Shown here: positions 12,381-24,273 of the stretch, one piece after another
How the letters are laid out: each line of letters starts with the position of its first letter
Numbering within the stretch: position 1 is the first letter of the stretch
NCBI RefSeq assembly: GCF_000005505.3
Contig: NC_016132.3
Location: 33,928,914-33,992,913 of the forward strand
Source: Brachypodium distachyon
Lineage: Eukaryota; Streptophyta; Magnoliopsida; Poales; Poaceae
Direction of reading: 5' to 3'
DNA: 64,000 nt
Notes under the pieces: generated by a model
What the model saw: the letters and a program-made list of their open reading frames with translations, nothing else
Database searches by the model: none
What the model was told of the DNA's origin: nothing
Translations under genes and position numbers: made by a program

Positions 12381-13020
12381 TTGACGTATAAACGAGATCT
12401 CGCCTCCGTCTGGGCTGGAATCCAGACTTCTCAAAAAGTTTGTATCCGGCGTGTTTGTGATGGCAATAATATTAACATTTGGTCTGATCCGTGGATTCCA
12501 AACAGTCCATCACGGAAGATTATCACTAGAAGAGGAAATTCAATTTTGACAAAAGTTAGTGAATTAATTGACCGAACAATAGGTGCCTGGGACGCCGTTC
12601 CGATCAATGAAATATTCTAGCCGATTGATGGTCAGAGAATTTTGCAAATCCCAATTGCGAGGGTAGGCGTCAATAATTTTGTCGCTTGGCATTATAATAA
12701 ATCTGGGGTCTTCACGGTTCTTTTGGCTTACCATGTTGAATGGGATTCTCAACATGGAGAGAAATTACGGAGGACTAACGGCATTGGAGGCACTTACGCA
12801 CCCAGTTTGGAAGAAACTTTGGAAATTAAAAGTCCCTGCAAAGGTTAAAATCTTTGGATAGAAGAGTTTACATAACACCTGTCCCTTGCCTTGTAACTCT
12901 TGCAAATCGTCATGTGCCGGTGAGCAGCCAGTGTGCTACATGCCCATCTGAGGTGGAAGACCTTTGACATGTGCTATTTACTTGTGCGAGAGCTCGTGCA
13001 TTGGTAGGCCCGTGGAGTTT
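12381..13020 (+). pseudogene. LINE (non-LTR retrotransposon) fragment, C-terminal part of the ORF2 protein
   Basis: Frames on the plus strand read CDGNNINIWSDPWIPNSPS (12455-12511), then NNFVAWHYNKSGVFTV, then VWKKLWKLKVPAKVKIFG (12806-12860), then SSQCATCPSEVEDL. This order (WxDPWIP, WHYxKSGxFTV, LWKLKVPAKVKIF, CxxCxxxxED) is the region after the reverse transcriptase in plant L1-like LINEs, ending in the zf-RVT zinc-binding module. The frame shifts near 12640 and again near 12700, and stops interrupt it (12618, 12858, 12966), so it is dead. The polymerase and endonuclease are absent: a truncated remnant. Confidence 0.75.
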
Positions 13021-14850
13021 CGGATCTCATTGACCGAAGTTTGTTTGTCTTTGGACCGAGCTGGTTCTTCGGTCCTGGAGGATCTCCTAGCCGGTGACAA
13101 GCTAACAAAATTTATATCTCTCCCATCCCCTTAATTTAGAGAACCGGTAGCTGTGGTTCTTGGTACATCTCATGGGAATGCAAACAACGAAGGAAGGGTG
13201 AATCGATCCAATCTCCTCCAAGATCGGCGCTATCAGTTCGAGCATTGACTATGAATTTTGTTCGGCCCAATTCTCAGCATACTGGGATGACTTTGACTAA
13301 TAATAACTTTTGAAGACCAATAGTTTATAAGATATGAAACCACAATTATCAGGAAGAACTTTTGAAGACGAATATATTGCTACAAATTTCATATCTTAAA
13401 AACGCATATTAATAAAGAAAATTTTGGTCAAAAACTTCTTTAACGAAACTAACTACGCCAGCCCGTTGTGAAAAGGAGTAAGTAGAAGACATAAATTTAT
13501 GATAAGTCAAAACAAATTTATGTTAACTCAGAGCAAATTTCGGTCACCACTGAAGCAAGCTCTCTTGTGGAAGCATAATTTTGAAACTCCCTCTGTTTTT
13601 TTACATAGGGCGTATAAATTTCCAAACAATTTTCTAAATATAAGGCGCCATCCTTCGATTCAGTAGTTCTGCCCGTCCACGCGCATGCAAACTGAAACAC
13701 TTAAGCAATTGCTCCCGTGGAATAAAGCCGGGGAGGGCCAATACTATTATTTTTCCACCGTTACACGCAGCTAGAGCTGCAAATTTTTGATCCTCAGGGT
13801 GTCCTTGATCCTCCTTAGTTCAAACAAATGAATTAGTTTTTCAAAAAGTTGTGTCACTTTGAAATTTTAGTTCATTTGGTTGAACTAAGAAGATTCAAAA
13901 GGTACCCAGTTCAAAAAATTGCAGCTCTACACGCAGCAGATCGTGAGCAAGGAATCGGAACAATGCCATGCATCCAGGAGCTCGCTTAATTTTCGTCCAA
14001 ATTTAATAGGCCCTGTATAAAAAAAATGGAGGGAGTATTTTGGAAACAAATCAATGTACTAGAAACAAATTTCTTTCGGACAAAAGCAAATTTTAGTTGC
14101 GCGGGAAGCAAGTTAGAGTAACATGTGAAAAAAAAAATTTGCTCCCCGGAAGCATCTTACTGCACAGTACTGCATGGATGATGGACCGCATGTCGATTAA
14201 ATCCTGATTATATGGACGCTATTTTCGAACTGTGATTCTAGACAATGAAGAAATAAAATGCAAAGACGGCCACGGGCAAGAATCAATCGAGAACCAGACA
14301 ATACACGCGTGGGTGACCAGATATGCGGGCACGGCAACGAGCAGAGGACGGCACGGGCGTAGGTGCGTCAGCCCGGCGGCAGCCCCACCGACGCGGCTGG
14401 AGTGCTGGACTCGGGACCCAAGCCCTATTCCATCATTTTCAATTCGCAGTGAGAGAGACGAGCTATGGATCCCGTGCCCGACTGTTGATTAGTCCCATGC
14501 CTAAGCACGGACAGGGAATCGACCTATTCAGATGAGTGTCAGGATAAGCTCGGTGGGGCTCATCGGGCCGACTCACCTGAGTCAGGTCTGAGTCACTCGA
14601 CTCGGTAGGCCCAACCTCGTGGAATAAAGGCACGGTTTCAATTTTGTCATTTCTTCTGCTCTACTTGGCGCCGCTTTCATCCATGCAGTCCTTCCGTGCC
14701 ACGTTAAGCTACAATGTATCCAGACGTTTATTTGGTATAAAGACATTTATATTTGGACAAATTGATTCACTTGATATCGTACTTCAATCTACCCGCATTT
14801 GTCTGGGAGCTTTTTTCTCATCAGTGTTTGAACGCAATGCAGTTCCTCCT
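13021..14850. other. Intergenic region without a recognisable gene
   Basis: It may include further decayed LINE sequence just after 13020. A MITE-like end (AAAATGGAGGGAGTATT) lies near 14024-14040. Open frames at 14232-14535 are GC-rich and have no recognisable motif. Confidence 0.4.
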
Positions 14851-15060
14851 CTATGATGATCTCCAGTTCTGCGCTGTTTGGCCAATACTACTCTGTATGG
14901 CTGATTTGACAGTGTAAATGCCATTTCTTTCCTCGTTCCAGGCCCAAAGGTGTTTGTTCGGTTTTCCAAATGGAATTGTGATAATTTCATTAATATCTAT
15001 GGACAACAGAGTGCTATTCAGCTCGTGTATGTTCCAGCTTACCCCCGCCCTCCTTCTAGA
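14851..15060 (-). pseudogene. Second LINE fragment, opposite strand
   Basis: The minus strand reads STLLSIDINEIITIPFGKP, then HLWAWNEERNGIYTVKSA. This is the IxxIP...D/HxxAWxxxxNGxYTVKSA segment found downstream of LINE reverse transcriptases. Only about 60 residues are left and no neighbouring domain is readable. It differs in sequence from the fragment at 12.4-13.0 kb, so it is a separate insertion or family. Confidence 0.6.
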
Positions 15061-16009
15061 AGTCCCGAAACATTGTCCTCCTTCTAGAAGTCCCTGCGGT
15101 AATAAGAACAAAAAAGCACACGCGCAACTCACACTCCTCGGGAACATCTATACAAAGCCTGGCCATTCCTGTATTTGTGCTGAAGGCTGCTCCCATGATA
15201 GGTATAAATCTCTATAGTATAGCAGGATTAATAAGAAGATTAGTACAGTGCCGTGGTGTGTCCATCTAATCGAAAGCGACAATTAGGGCAAATACAGAGG
15301 GCCATCTAGCTACGGACAACGACATAGAGTCGGTAAAATATATCGATATTCATGTTTATACAGATGTGTTAATCACTGTTATTTTTTATTATTATTGCGG
15401 TATAATATCTATATAATGTAACCTCTAAGTAATTGCTTCGATGGCCTTTGGGCATCTCAAAGACAACAATAAAGATGGAGGGGAGTAATAAGACTCAAAG
15501 TTGGGGTCAAAGGCTACTTGCATACAAATTTTATTGACCGTCAAACTTTTTGATCAAGTACATGGAAAAAACTATCAACATCTAAAGTGCCAAATAAAAA
15601 TCACTATATTTATCATGAAATATATTTTTTGTAGCGTATCGATTTGAAACAGTAGATGCTAATTCTTTTGCTATAAGCTCGATCAAACTCTTGAAGGTGT
15701 GATATGTAGTACTACTACTCAAGAAAGAAAGTAGTTATTTCTTTAAGAAATGCTTTTTTTTTTGCGGAATTAGGTGTAAAAATATGCATGGTGTATATCT
15801 CTTTTCATGCTCTAAAATCATACCAACATTTCTTAAGAAATATCAACACGTGCATTCTGTATGTCTCTTCCCATGCTCTGAAACCATGCATGTGTTTCTT
15901 AAGAAATATTGCCTTCGTCGATGTGTACAAGGTCTCCTAGACAATGTCAAATATCAAGAGGAAGAGACAAAAAATCATGGTCATAGAGGCGTTATTGTCA
16001 GTAAATAAA

Positions 16010-16075
16010 TACTCCATCCGTCTTGAAATAAGTGACTTGAATTCGTCACTTATTTTGGGAGCGAAAGGAGCAGTA
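16010..16075. mobile_element. Very short Stowaway-type MITE
   Basis: The 66-base element runs from TACTCCATCCGTCTTGAAAT to GGGAGCGAAAGGAGCAGTA, with arms AAATAAGTGAC and GTCACTTATTTT pairing around GAATTC. It lies about 600 bases upstream of the TATA box of the first triplicated gene. Confidence 0.75.
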
Positions 16076-16630
16076 CTCGCTCTTGATTCATAATAAGTGT
16101 TGGAGATTTAGTACAAAGCTAGTGTACAACTTCATACCGAATTTCCTACACTTAAAATGTATCATAGGGAGTACATTCATAATCTTGAATACTAAGGTGT
16201 AGAGCTTTTTTTTTTGTATGTGGACCGATCGAATATGAGCATAGTATAGCATGCATTACACTAAAAACAAACAAGATGTAAACCGAGTTAAAAAAAATCC
16301 ACGAAAATGAAGACAGAATGCGGTGTTGTATTTTTAGGAAATTCAAATTTAAAAATAGACCTTAAGTAAAGGAAGCACTTGAGTGTCGAGACTGCTCAGC
16401 TAAGATCCATTCTAGAAAGAATATCCAGAACATGACGGTGGCCTCTCATCTGACGTGTCCTGGAGTGCCTTGCCTTCCAAAGCATATCCATCCCGTGTGC
16501 CCATACCATGAGCCACTCCCACTTCCCGGACAACGTCACCGTCGCGCGGCAGTAAAAAAAGCACCGCACCCAACGGTCACTCGCGCCGTAACCCGTTAAA
16601 GCCCCCGCGCCTTTCGTACCGGATCGCCTC

Positions 16631-16688
16631 CACGTGTCCACGCGGCGTCCTTATCCGCTCCTCCCTCCACCCCCGGCTCCTGTATAAA
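16631..16688 (+). promoter_or_regulatory. G-box, I-box-like motif and TATA box of triplicated gene copy 1
   Basis: CACGTG at 16631-16636 is a G-box. CTTATCCG just after it is an inverted I-box core (GATAAG). TATAAAA starts at 16683. G-box plus I-box pairs are typical of light-regulated nuclear genes for plastid proteins, which fits the predicted product. Regulation is inferred from motifs only. Confidence 0.5.
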
Positions 16689-16812
16689 ATCCCCCACCAC
16701 CCCGAGCACCGCAACCACAAATCCCATCCCACAATTCACAATCCTCGTCACTTCTCACCAACCCGAAGCAACCGAAGCTTTACGAGCGAAGCAAAGCGCA
16801 CCGACACCTAGA

Positions 16813-17160
16813 ATGGCCATGGCACCGTCTGCATCCGCCGTCTCCTTCTCCGCCCGCCCGGCGACCGTCGTCGTCCGGCCGCGCGCCGCCTCCGTCTCGG
16901 CCGGGGCCGGCCAGGTCCGCGCCGAGGGAGGCAAGTGGTGGGCGCCGCTGGTCGGGTGGTCCGGCCGGGCCGACTACATCGAGGCCGCGGTGCCGGCGCC
17001 GGCGCCGGTGCTGGTGGAGGAGAAGGCCGGGAGGTCGTTCGTGGGCGGGCTCACGGAGGAGAAGGCGCGGCAGCTGCGGGCGCGCATGGTGGAGACGGAG
17101 AGCTTCCACGACGCCATGTACCACTCCGCCATCGCCTCCCGCCTCGCCCGCTCCACCTAA
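16813..17160 (+). CDS. Small putatively plastid-targeted protein, tandem copy 1
   Basis: Single-exon gene of 115 residues with the ATG in a good context (AGAATGGCCATGG). The N-terminus MAMAPSASAVSFSARPATVV is rich in Ala, Ser and Arg with almost no acidic residues, like a chloroplast transit peptide. The mature part has two conserved blocks: KWWAPLVGWSGRADYIE (residues about 41-57) and FVGGLTEEKARQLRARMVET followed by ESFHDAMYHSAIASRLA at the C-terminus. No transmembrane segment or catalytic motif is evident. Copies 2 (20566) and 3 (24274) share both blocks almost exactly and differ in the transit-like part and an acidic/Ala linker. I cannot name a characterised family; small plant-specific proteins with an SFHDxMYHSAIASRLA-like end exist as far as I recall. 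Function unknown. Confidence 0.85.
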   Translation: MAMAPSASAVSFSARPATVVVRPRAASVSAGAGQVRAEGGKWWAPLVGWSGRADYIEAAVPAPAPVLVEEKAGRSFVGGLTEEKARQLRARMVETESFHDAMYHSAIASRLARST

Positions 17161-18955
17161 GCCCGGCCGGCCCGGCCGCCCGCCCGCCGCCGTGGAGAAC
17201 CGAACCAACTCGCCGACACCACCAGAAAAGCTGCCGTGCCCGCGCGCGCGTGTACATAGTTGTTTCCCTGTTTCTCGTCGCCGTTGTTGTAGCCGTCGTG
17301 GAGAAGAGGGCTAGATGTGAATTAGGGGAGGTATCTGGTTTTAGGGTTGGTACCATCCCCTTCGTCTGATCTTCTCTTGCTCTGGGTAATTAGGAAGCCC
17401 CAGATGTTTCGATTTTATTCCCCACCTTGTCGCAACATCCGAGATCTGCAGTTACATGTGCCAGATCTGAGAGATTTGTGAGTAGCTCTTGTAGACCTGA
17501 ATGTCAATTAATTGGATCTGAACATCTTGTGTTGTTTGTATTGTACTCTTGCTGATTCGATTCGCAATTGGGAACTGGGACCATGGATTAATTCTGGATC
17601 TGAGAGTATTATCTTGTCGACCAATCAGCCTGACCTTGTCCTATCTGTTAATCATTATTAACAATAATGCAGCCATAAATAAAATCTTTGATGTGCTACG
17701 CGGGATCCTACCAACCTTCACAAACGGATATTTTTTGGTTGGGCGCAGGAACTATCTGATTGCATTCCGTGAACTGATGAACCCTCTCAAGTCTCAACGA
17801 CCCTATCTTATTTGCCGTATGAAATCAACTGGCCGGCATCTTTGCCTTTAATCTAAAGCAAGTTGTGCCACTGGGCCTCAATATTTCTAATCTAGAGCAA
17901 ACTGTGCCACTGGACTGGGGCTATATATTATTACCACCGGTTTTCGAAAACAAAAACAGTCGGCAACAATTTTTAGTGGCAGTCTGTGTCACAAACCCCG
18001 GCTCTCCAGTCTAACTTCTTCTTTTTTAATGTGAAGTAGGCATTATATTGAATAAGCTGGTAACACAAGTTACAGTCAGGCACAACTTCTGACCATTAGG
18101 AAACTAGAGCAAGCTCCGGCCTTAACCCCAGAAGCAAATGGGGGAGGGAATATGCACGGGACTTTCTACTTCAGTTATTCTCATCTCGTTGGTTTGTGCT
18201 AAATAAACAAGTGCTGCAATTTGAAGTTGTGATGGATCGTCACCACGGGTTACCGAAGGGAATGCAGATTGTCGTTGGCAACCGTGTGAGACCTGGCAGA
18301 TGGGACCTAACTGTTAGAAATGAGATTGGACAGGCAAACGGTGGGGTTAGTTCTTTTTTTTCTATTTCTGAACGCAATAGTAGCGTTAGGGTTCGTCATG
18401 CATGTGGACTGCCCTGAAAGTGTGCTTAAGCGAGAAAAGGTCTTGCGTAATATGGATGCCCAATCTACTAGGACCTCTTTGATTAAATTTAAGAATTTTA
18501 TAGAGTGGGAAATATTGTATCCATCCAATCCTCTGAAAAAATTCTTTTGGTCTTCTCGTGGTTCAATCAAACAATCTTTGGTGCAAACACAATCGGGTGA
18601 AATTCAATCAATTGAAGGCATTGAACTCATATGTTTTTCTTTTTCCTGTATTTTTAACGCTGTTTCAGTCACATGCGCCGGACTTTAACTTTGGTGAGAT
18701 AGTTTATATTAACGAACCAAACACATGAGCTACACTTAATTCACGTATTAAAAGACATTTTGTAATGGTATAGGAGTAAATTTATACATATATGCTCAAT
18801 TAATATTATTTGCCCTGATAAACATTTAGCATAGCTTTGCATTCTTGTATATCTGAAATGTGAGAGTACTCGAGCAATTCGTGCATGACAATGACACGCT
18901 AACCAACAATCAATGCGATGCTTACTGCTGCCTGCGCTAGTTTCGTCTCTCATGC
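17161..18955. other. 3' UTR of copy 1 and intergenic sequence
   Basis: The first 200 bases resemble the 3' UTRs of copies 2 and 3 (ACTCGCCGACA, GTTGTTTC, CGTCGTGGAG). From about 17500 on I see no supported gene. A 73-codon open frame at 18196-18417 is unrecognised. Confidence 0.4.
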
Positions 18956-20560
18956 GAAGCAACCTAGAATGCTTACGCTGGAGGGCTTAGCAGATGGCTA
19001 TACGGCCGGTTTTGGAAGCCATACGTGTCACTGGCACGGGGATTAAAGTGAGAGCTCGACCATTACCTTGCCAGCTACTAGCACTCGGCATATAACCAAA
19101 TTATTAATCCATTTCTAACCAACTTTCACGCTCGCCTGCTTCTCGAAGGCCAAGAAAGCACTGAAGAAACAAGAACAAAATTACACGCACGGACACACCC
19201 TCCGTCTCTTCCCTTGTACTACTCCGTATGATCATTTTCTTATGAAGCTCTAGAAGGTTCCTCCTGTATTGGTGGTAACGGCCGTTCTCATCGCACGGAT
19301 AAAGTGTGTGCTCGTAAATATTTTATCGCTGCGTTCTGAGAATGTGTTACAATTATGAGAAATACAACTAGTAAGTAGTGATCTGATAGCAGGTCTCAAT
19401 GATACGGCCGGAAGAATACGCCAGCAATTTTTTTTATAGACTTTATGAGCCTAATTTTGTAGTTCTTGGGTCAAGTTTGACGTAATATACTTTTATCCTT
19501 GGAAATTTGGAAGTAATTTGCGGCCTTTCACGTTCTCAGAAGTCCGAATTGGCAATGATGGAGATGACAGAAACCGGGCCGGGCATAAGAAAAGCTTTAA
19601 CTAATTTACAACGTTCGTGGCAGGATGAACATGGTTATTATAAACATCAAACAAGCCGGACCTATATATCTGTTTAATTTCACTTGGAGCCAAGATTGGT
19701 TGTTTAAGCACGCATCACCTCTCTCGCGACCAAATCCATCATTTTGTTTTCTATGTGCACCTATTTAATATCTTTCAACCTCATGAGTTATCTTAGGTGG
19801 CAGGCTACTGAAATTGTTGACTTGGACCATCAGGAACACCCTAGCTAGGAGCTCTCTTTGTTGAGATCGTCTTAATAAAAACTCGAGTAGTCTCGAAACG
19901 AAGCCCACTCAATCCAACTTGGTTAAAATAATAAAACACCTAAAACAATCATCTACATATATGGAAAATTGGTAAATTAAACTCGTGTAACCTTGAGGCT
20001 AGACAAACAATGTGAGTGCCTATCGTGAGAAAGATTTGAATAGTCGTTATACTCCCTCTTTCGGATTATAATGCCCATCTTCTAACTCACACTAACCAAA
20101 GAGTAGTGCCTAATTAAGTGAGTGCCTATCATCGAAACTTTATGAGTTTATGAAAAAGAATTCCAAGGGATCCCAATTCTATCCAGCTCAACCGGCCGAT
20201 CCTGCCGTACCCCACGAGCCACGAGTCCACGACGATACTCCCGAGAATGTCTACGTCGCGGAAACAAGGAAAGCGCCACACGCGCCCCCTAGCGGCCTGG
20301 CGCGTAAACCGGAAAGTGCGCTTCTCCTGCGGTCCTGCCTACCGAATACGCCGCCTCGAGTCCACCGACGCGTCCCTAACCTCCAGTCCTCCATCGCGCC
20401 ACTATAAATTTCCCACCAAGCTAGACTCTTCCTCCCAGCAACACACCAACTACAGTATCTTATCTCCAACTAGCACTAGCAGAGCAGTCTCCTCGTCTGT
20501 CCCTGGCCAAACACAAGCAATCCCTCCCAGAGAACCAGCTTAATTACAAGTGACCGAGCA
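18956..20560 (+). repeat. Upstream duplicated segment, unit of copy 2
   Basis: Blocks at 18956-19200, 19250-19300 and 19450-19640 match 22643-22880, 22930-22960 and 23240-23420 in order. Shared strings include GCGAAGCAACCTAGAA, CCTTGCCAGCTA, TGCTTCTCGAAGGCCAAGAA and TTTTATCCTTG. The offset is about 3.7 kb, the same as between the two coding regions, so the duplication unit covered about 1.6 kb of upstream DNA plus the gene. Confidence 0.75.
20403..20409 (+). promoter_or_regulatory. TATA box of triplicated gene copy 2
   Basis: TATAAAT lies about 160 bases before the start codon, in the same relative place as in copy 3 (24120-24126). Confidence 0.6.
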
Positions 20561-20565
20561 AACTA

Positions 20566-20943
20566 ATGGCAATGGCACCAACCGTATCAGCTGTTTCCTT
20601 CTCCGCCCGCCCGTCGGTGTCGCCCGTGACAGTCCGGCCGCCGCGCGCCGTCTGCGTCTCCGCCTCCGCCGGCTCCGGGCGGGCTCGCGCCGGCGCACCC
20701 GAGGGGGGCAAGTGGTGGGCGCCGCTGGTCGGGTGGTCCGGACGCGCCGACTACATCAAGGCCGCGGCGCCGGCGGCGTTGGCGGTGGTAGAGGAGGAGG
20801 AGGAGGGCGCCGTGAGGCCGTTCGTGGGCGGGCTTACGGAGGCGAAGGCGCGGCAGCTGCGGGCGCGGATGGTGGAGACGGAGAGCTTCCACGACGCCAT
20901 GTACCACTCCGCCATCGCCTCCCGCCTCGCCCGCTCCGCCTAG
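20566..20943 (+). CDS. Small putatively plastid-targeted protein, tandem copy 2
   Basis: Single exon, 125 residues. It starts MAMAPTVSAVSFSARPSVSP, again transit-peptide-like. It keeps KWWAPLVGWSGRADYIK (Lys replacing the final Glu of copy 1) and FVGGLTEAKARQLRARMVET followed by ESFHDAMYHSAIASRLA. The linker between the blocks has a run of five Glu (VVEEEEEGAV). Relative to copy 1 the length difference lies in the transit region and linker. All three copies read without frameshift or stop, so none looks like a pseudogene. The 3' UTR continues to at least 21100 with homology to copies 1 and 3. Confidence 0.85.
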   Translation: MAMAPTVSAVSFSARPSVSPVTVRPPRAVCVSASAGSGRARAGAPEGGKWWAPLVGWSGRADYIKAAAPAALAVVEEEEEGAVRPFVGGLTEAKARQLRARMVETESFHDAMYHSAIASRLARSA

Positions 20944-22642
20944 TCGTCCAGAACGAACCAACCAACCAACTCGCCGACAAACACCAGACAAGCTGCTCCT
21001 GTATATATGGTTGTTTCTTGTTTATACTCGTTGTTGATGTTGTATATAGTCGCCAGACTCGATCGTCATGGAGCAGAGGTTGGAGGTGAAGAAGAAGACC
21101 TAGGAGGGATCTGGTTTTTACAGTTGCTCCCTCCGGCCTCCCCTTCGTCTCCACCGGCCGCAATGCTCCCTGAATCCCTGATTTGTAATTACCATGTACA
21201 GAAGTTTCGGCTTGGTTCCCCCCGTTTGCAAGTTGCAAGATCCGGGACATATGTAATTACGTGCGCTCTGCAGATCTCTGATAGTGCGCTGTGTTGCTCT
21301 CTTGTGGATAAATAATAAACATCATCACCTTTCAGTTCTTCTGCCGATTTCTCTTTCACTGTGCTGTTTTTGTACGATCTGATTCGATCTATTGATCAAT
21401 TCTGAGATCGAATCAGATCGAATTCTGGTTCTGGTGTATTTTCATCACTTTAGCAGCTTCTTAGAAGAAGTACGCGCTACCTGCTACTGTTCAGGATCAT
21501 CAACTGCAATAAAGGCACGTGATCTCTGACTTCACTTTTTATTTTCTGTTTGCGTGGGATCTCAGAGTTCACTGATTCATGCCGCTGTCCTAAATATTTG
21601 TCGTTATTTTAGTTTAAATTTGAACTAAAATAATGATGTTAATAATGTAGGATCGGAACAAGTACATTTTTGGGTACACAGGGTGTCTTTTCTTGTAAAC
21701 AATGACAAGGATACCTACTCCAGCCTCCAAGGTCCAGGCCGTCCCCTGTTTAGAGAGCAAAGCAGCGGCAAGCCGGCAGGGTATGGAGCGTCAAGGGTTT
21801 AGGCCAAGGGGCACCACGAGGCTGCAAACAGGGGGAGAAAATCAAACAGGTAGGAGTATTCGACCCGGGAAAACCGGGAAAAAAATCCTAGACGATCTTG
21901 CTGCATACGAGCCGATGGATGGGTGGCCATTTGGCCCGGCGGTGTGCGCAGAAGGAGATGGAGATCTGTGCATGGGAGTTGCGGCCCAAACGGAAGCTTA
22001 ACGGCTATCAAAAGAGTCTGTTTCATTGTATCTTCTATTTCTATTTCCTGACAAGCTTTGAAAATAGCAGCGTTTGGAACCCCTCGTTTCATTTCATATG
22101 GTACAAATGAAATAATGAAATCAATTTCAGATTCAAAAATTATGTTCGTCTGTCACATTGATTTGTAGAATGAGAGACAACTTCAAAGAAATGACAACAT
22201 TTCGAAAGATATTGAGGTTTGGTATATGCATGGTTTCATGGAATTTGAAATTGAATTCTTGTAATCAATTCTATGCCAGCCAAACAAGTTTTTTCATATA
22301 ATCCAAAATAAATTCATGATTCCAGACACAAATGATGGAAGGCAAACGAGCTTCAAGAGTCAATTGTGATTAACAATCGGTGTGATGCCCTGCCTCCACA
22401 TCGGTGTGAGAGGAGGCCCCTGTCAGTTCAGACTAGTAAGCCCGACGGCCAAAGAAGTAAAAAGTTCAGTAAATTGTGATTTTCCGTGTTACGGATGCCT
22501 CTCAAAGCAGTGCCTGATCAGTGGCCCTCTCTCAAAAATGTTATCTCTCGTGCTTGACATGTAATACGACGAATTCGAAAGGTGATTAATCAATCTGATG
22601 CTTGCCGGCGTGTTTGCCTGGGTTAATTTCTTTCTGTTTTGC
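20944..22642. other. 3' UTR of copy 2 and intergenic sequence
   Basis: A degenerate MITE (about 21579-21664) shows the TAAATATTTGTCGTTATTTTA arm. A GC-rich fragment at 21700-22000 with open frames is unrecognised. No gene is supported. Confidence 0.4.
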
Positions 22643-23745
22643 GAAGCAACCTAGAAGCAGCAGACGGCTAATACAGTTTTGGAAGCGCATGTTAGCACGG
22701 GGATTTAAGTGAGAGCTTAACCATTTCCTTGCCAGCTAAGTACTCCAGCACTCAACATCCATTATTTCTAGACCCAACTAATCCATTCTCTAACTAATTT
22801 TCACGCACAAGATCTTCGTGCACACAGGCATCAACACTTGCTTCTCGAAGGCCAAGAAACCACTTAATAAGAAACAAGAACGAAACAACCACACAAACCT
22901 TGCATCTCTATCCCGTAAATGATTCTTTTATGAACCTCTAGAAGGGCTAGGATAAAGCTATACTACTCTTTCTGTTTCTAAATATTTGTCGTGATTTTAA
23001 TGTAACGGAGGAAGTACTATATTTAACTGGTGGTAAATAAGGGCGGCTGATCTCAATACACGGCCTGATAAGATCAAAGAGGAGTACAGTAAGAAAATTT
23101 GACAGAGCGTTCAAATATGACCATCCAGCTGGTTGAAAAGTGACAATTATGAGAGGCACATCTGCTGATCTTGTACAAAGTGATAAGGATGCGGAACGAA
23201 TAGATCAATCAGTAGTGTAGTTATATGAACCTACTTTGTCACTGTCTGGTTAATTTTGATGCAATCCGTTTTTATCCTTGAGAGGTGATCGAGGTAATCC
23301 ACATCTGCGACCCTTGGAAATCTCCGAAGGCGAGGAGATGCAGCGTGGTTGCAGAAAGCGGAGCCAGGCACAAGAAAAAGCTTTACAAATTTACTCCTCC
23401 AACGGAACGGAACAACGTGTGGACAGGGTTGTACCACTCGCTTAATTAAACAACAGACCAGCGACCTGGTTAGGACACAAGAGTGTTTCTAGCCAGACGT
23501 TCCTTCTAATTTTCCATTGGCGCCACAATCCATCTTCTCGTATGGACATACTACATCTTTCAAATAAGTAACGAATCTTCCCTAGAAGAGTTACAAAATT
23601 ATCAGGAGTATATAAAATGCTCCCATGTACCACGAAAATTGAAGTTCAAGTTCAATCCACGCACTGAGAAAAGAAAACTGCAAATCCCGACGTCTCGTAC
23701 TAGTTACGTTATGTCGTGAATGCGTAGGCCATCTGTAATACTTAG

Positions 23746-23826
23746 TACTCCCTTTCTAAATACTTATCGTGATTTCAGTGCAATTTACATTAAAACCACG
23801 ACAATTATTTAGGAACGAAGAGAGTA
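23746..23826. mobile_element. Stowaway-type MITE upstream of copy 3
   Basis: It runs from TACTCCCTTTCTAAATACTT to AATTATTTAGGAACGAAGAG and AGTA, with complementary arms (CGTGATTTCAGTG / TTAAAACCACG). Confidence 0.75.
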
Positions 23827-24119
23827 GTATTTACAGTTTCTGGATCGAATTTCGAAGTTTGAAAATGTGTCATGGTATATGCACCCAATGCCCCAAGTGT
23901 GCAATCTAATCCAACGATAGGGCGGGCGTACCCACGAGGATCCCAGAGAATGTCATCGTCGCGGCAAAGAAAGAAAGCGAACGGCCACTCCACACGGGCA
24001 GGCCGGCCGGCCTGTCACACCCTGTGGCTCGTGAAGGGAAAGCGCGCCTCTCCTGCCTGCCTCGAGTCCATCGACGCGTCCATCCGGCGTCCATGTCCCC
24101 TCCTCCTTCCTCCTACCAT

Positions 24120-24126
24120 TATAAAT
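24120..24126 (+). promoter_or_regulatory. TATA box of triplicated gene copy 3
   Basis: TATAAAT in the context CCATTATAAATTGCCC, about 150 bases before the start codon, matching copy 2. Confidence 0.6.
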
Positions 24127-24273
24127 TGCCCAGCGGCGCACGAACTGGTACTCCATCTCTCCAACTAACTAGCACTTCACAATCTCCTCGTCTGTCACCA
24201 AGCACAAGCAATATCCCTCCCAGGAAAGCAGCTCATTACAAGTTCCGAATCAAGCTACAATCAAATCAAACCA

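Larger units (their letters stand above)
22643..24270 (+). repeat. Upstream duplicated segment, unit of copy 3
   Basis: Partner of 18956-20560. It has gained at least two MITE-type insertions (about 22965-23012, truncated, and 23746-23826) that are missing at the matching places of the other unit, so these are younger than the duplication. Confidence 0.75.

Noticed and set aside
20550..21250. Several long frames on both strands around triplicated copy 2
   Set aside because: GC-rich shadows of the 125-residue gene; none shows conservation with the equivalent frame in copies 1 and 3 beyond that imposed by the real gene.
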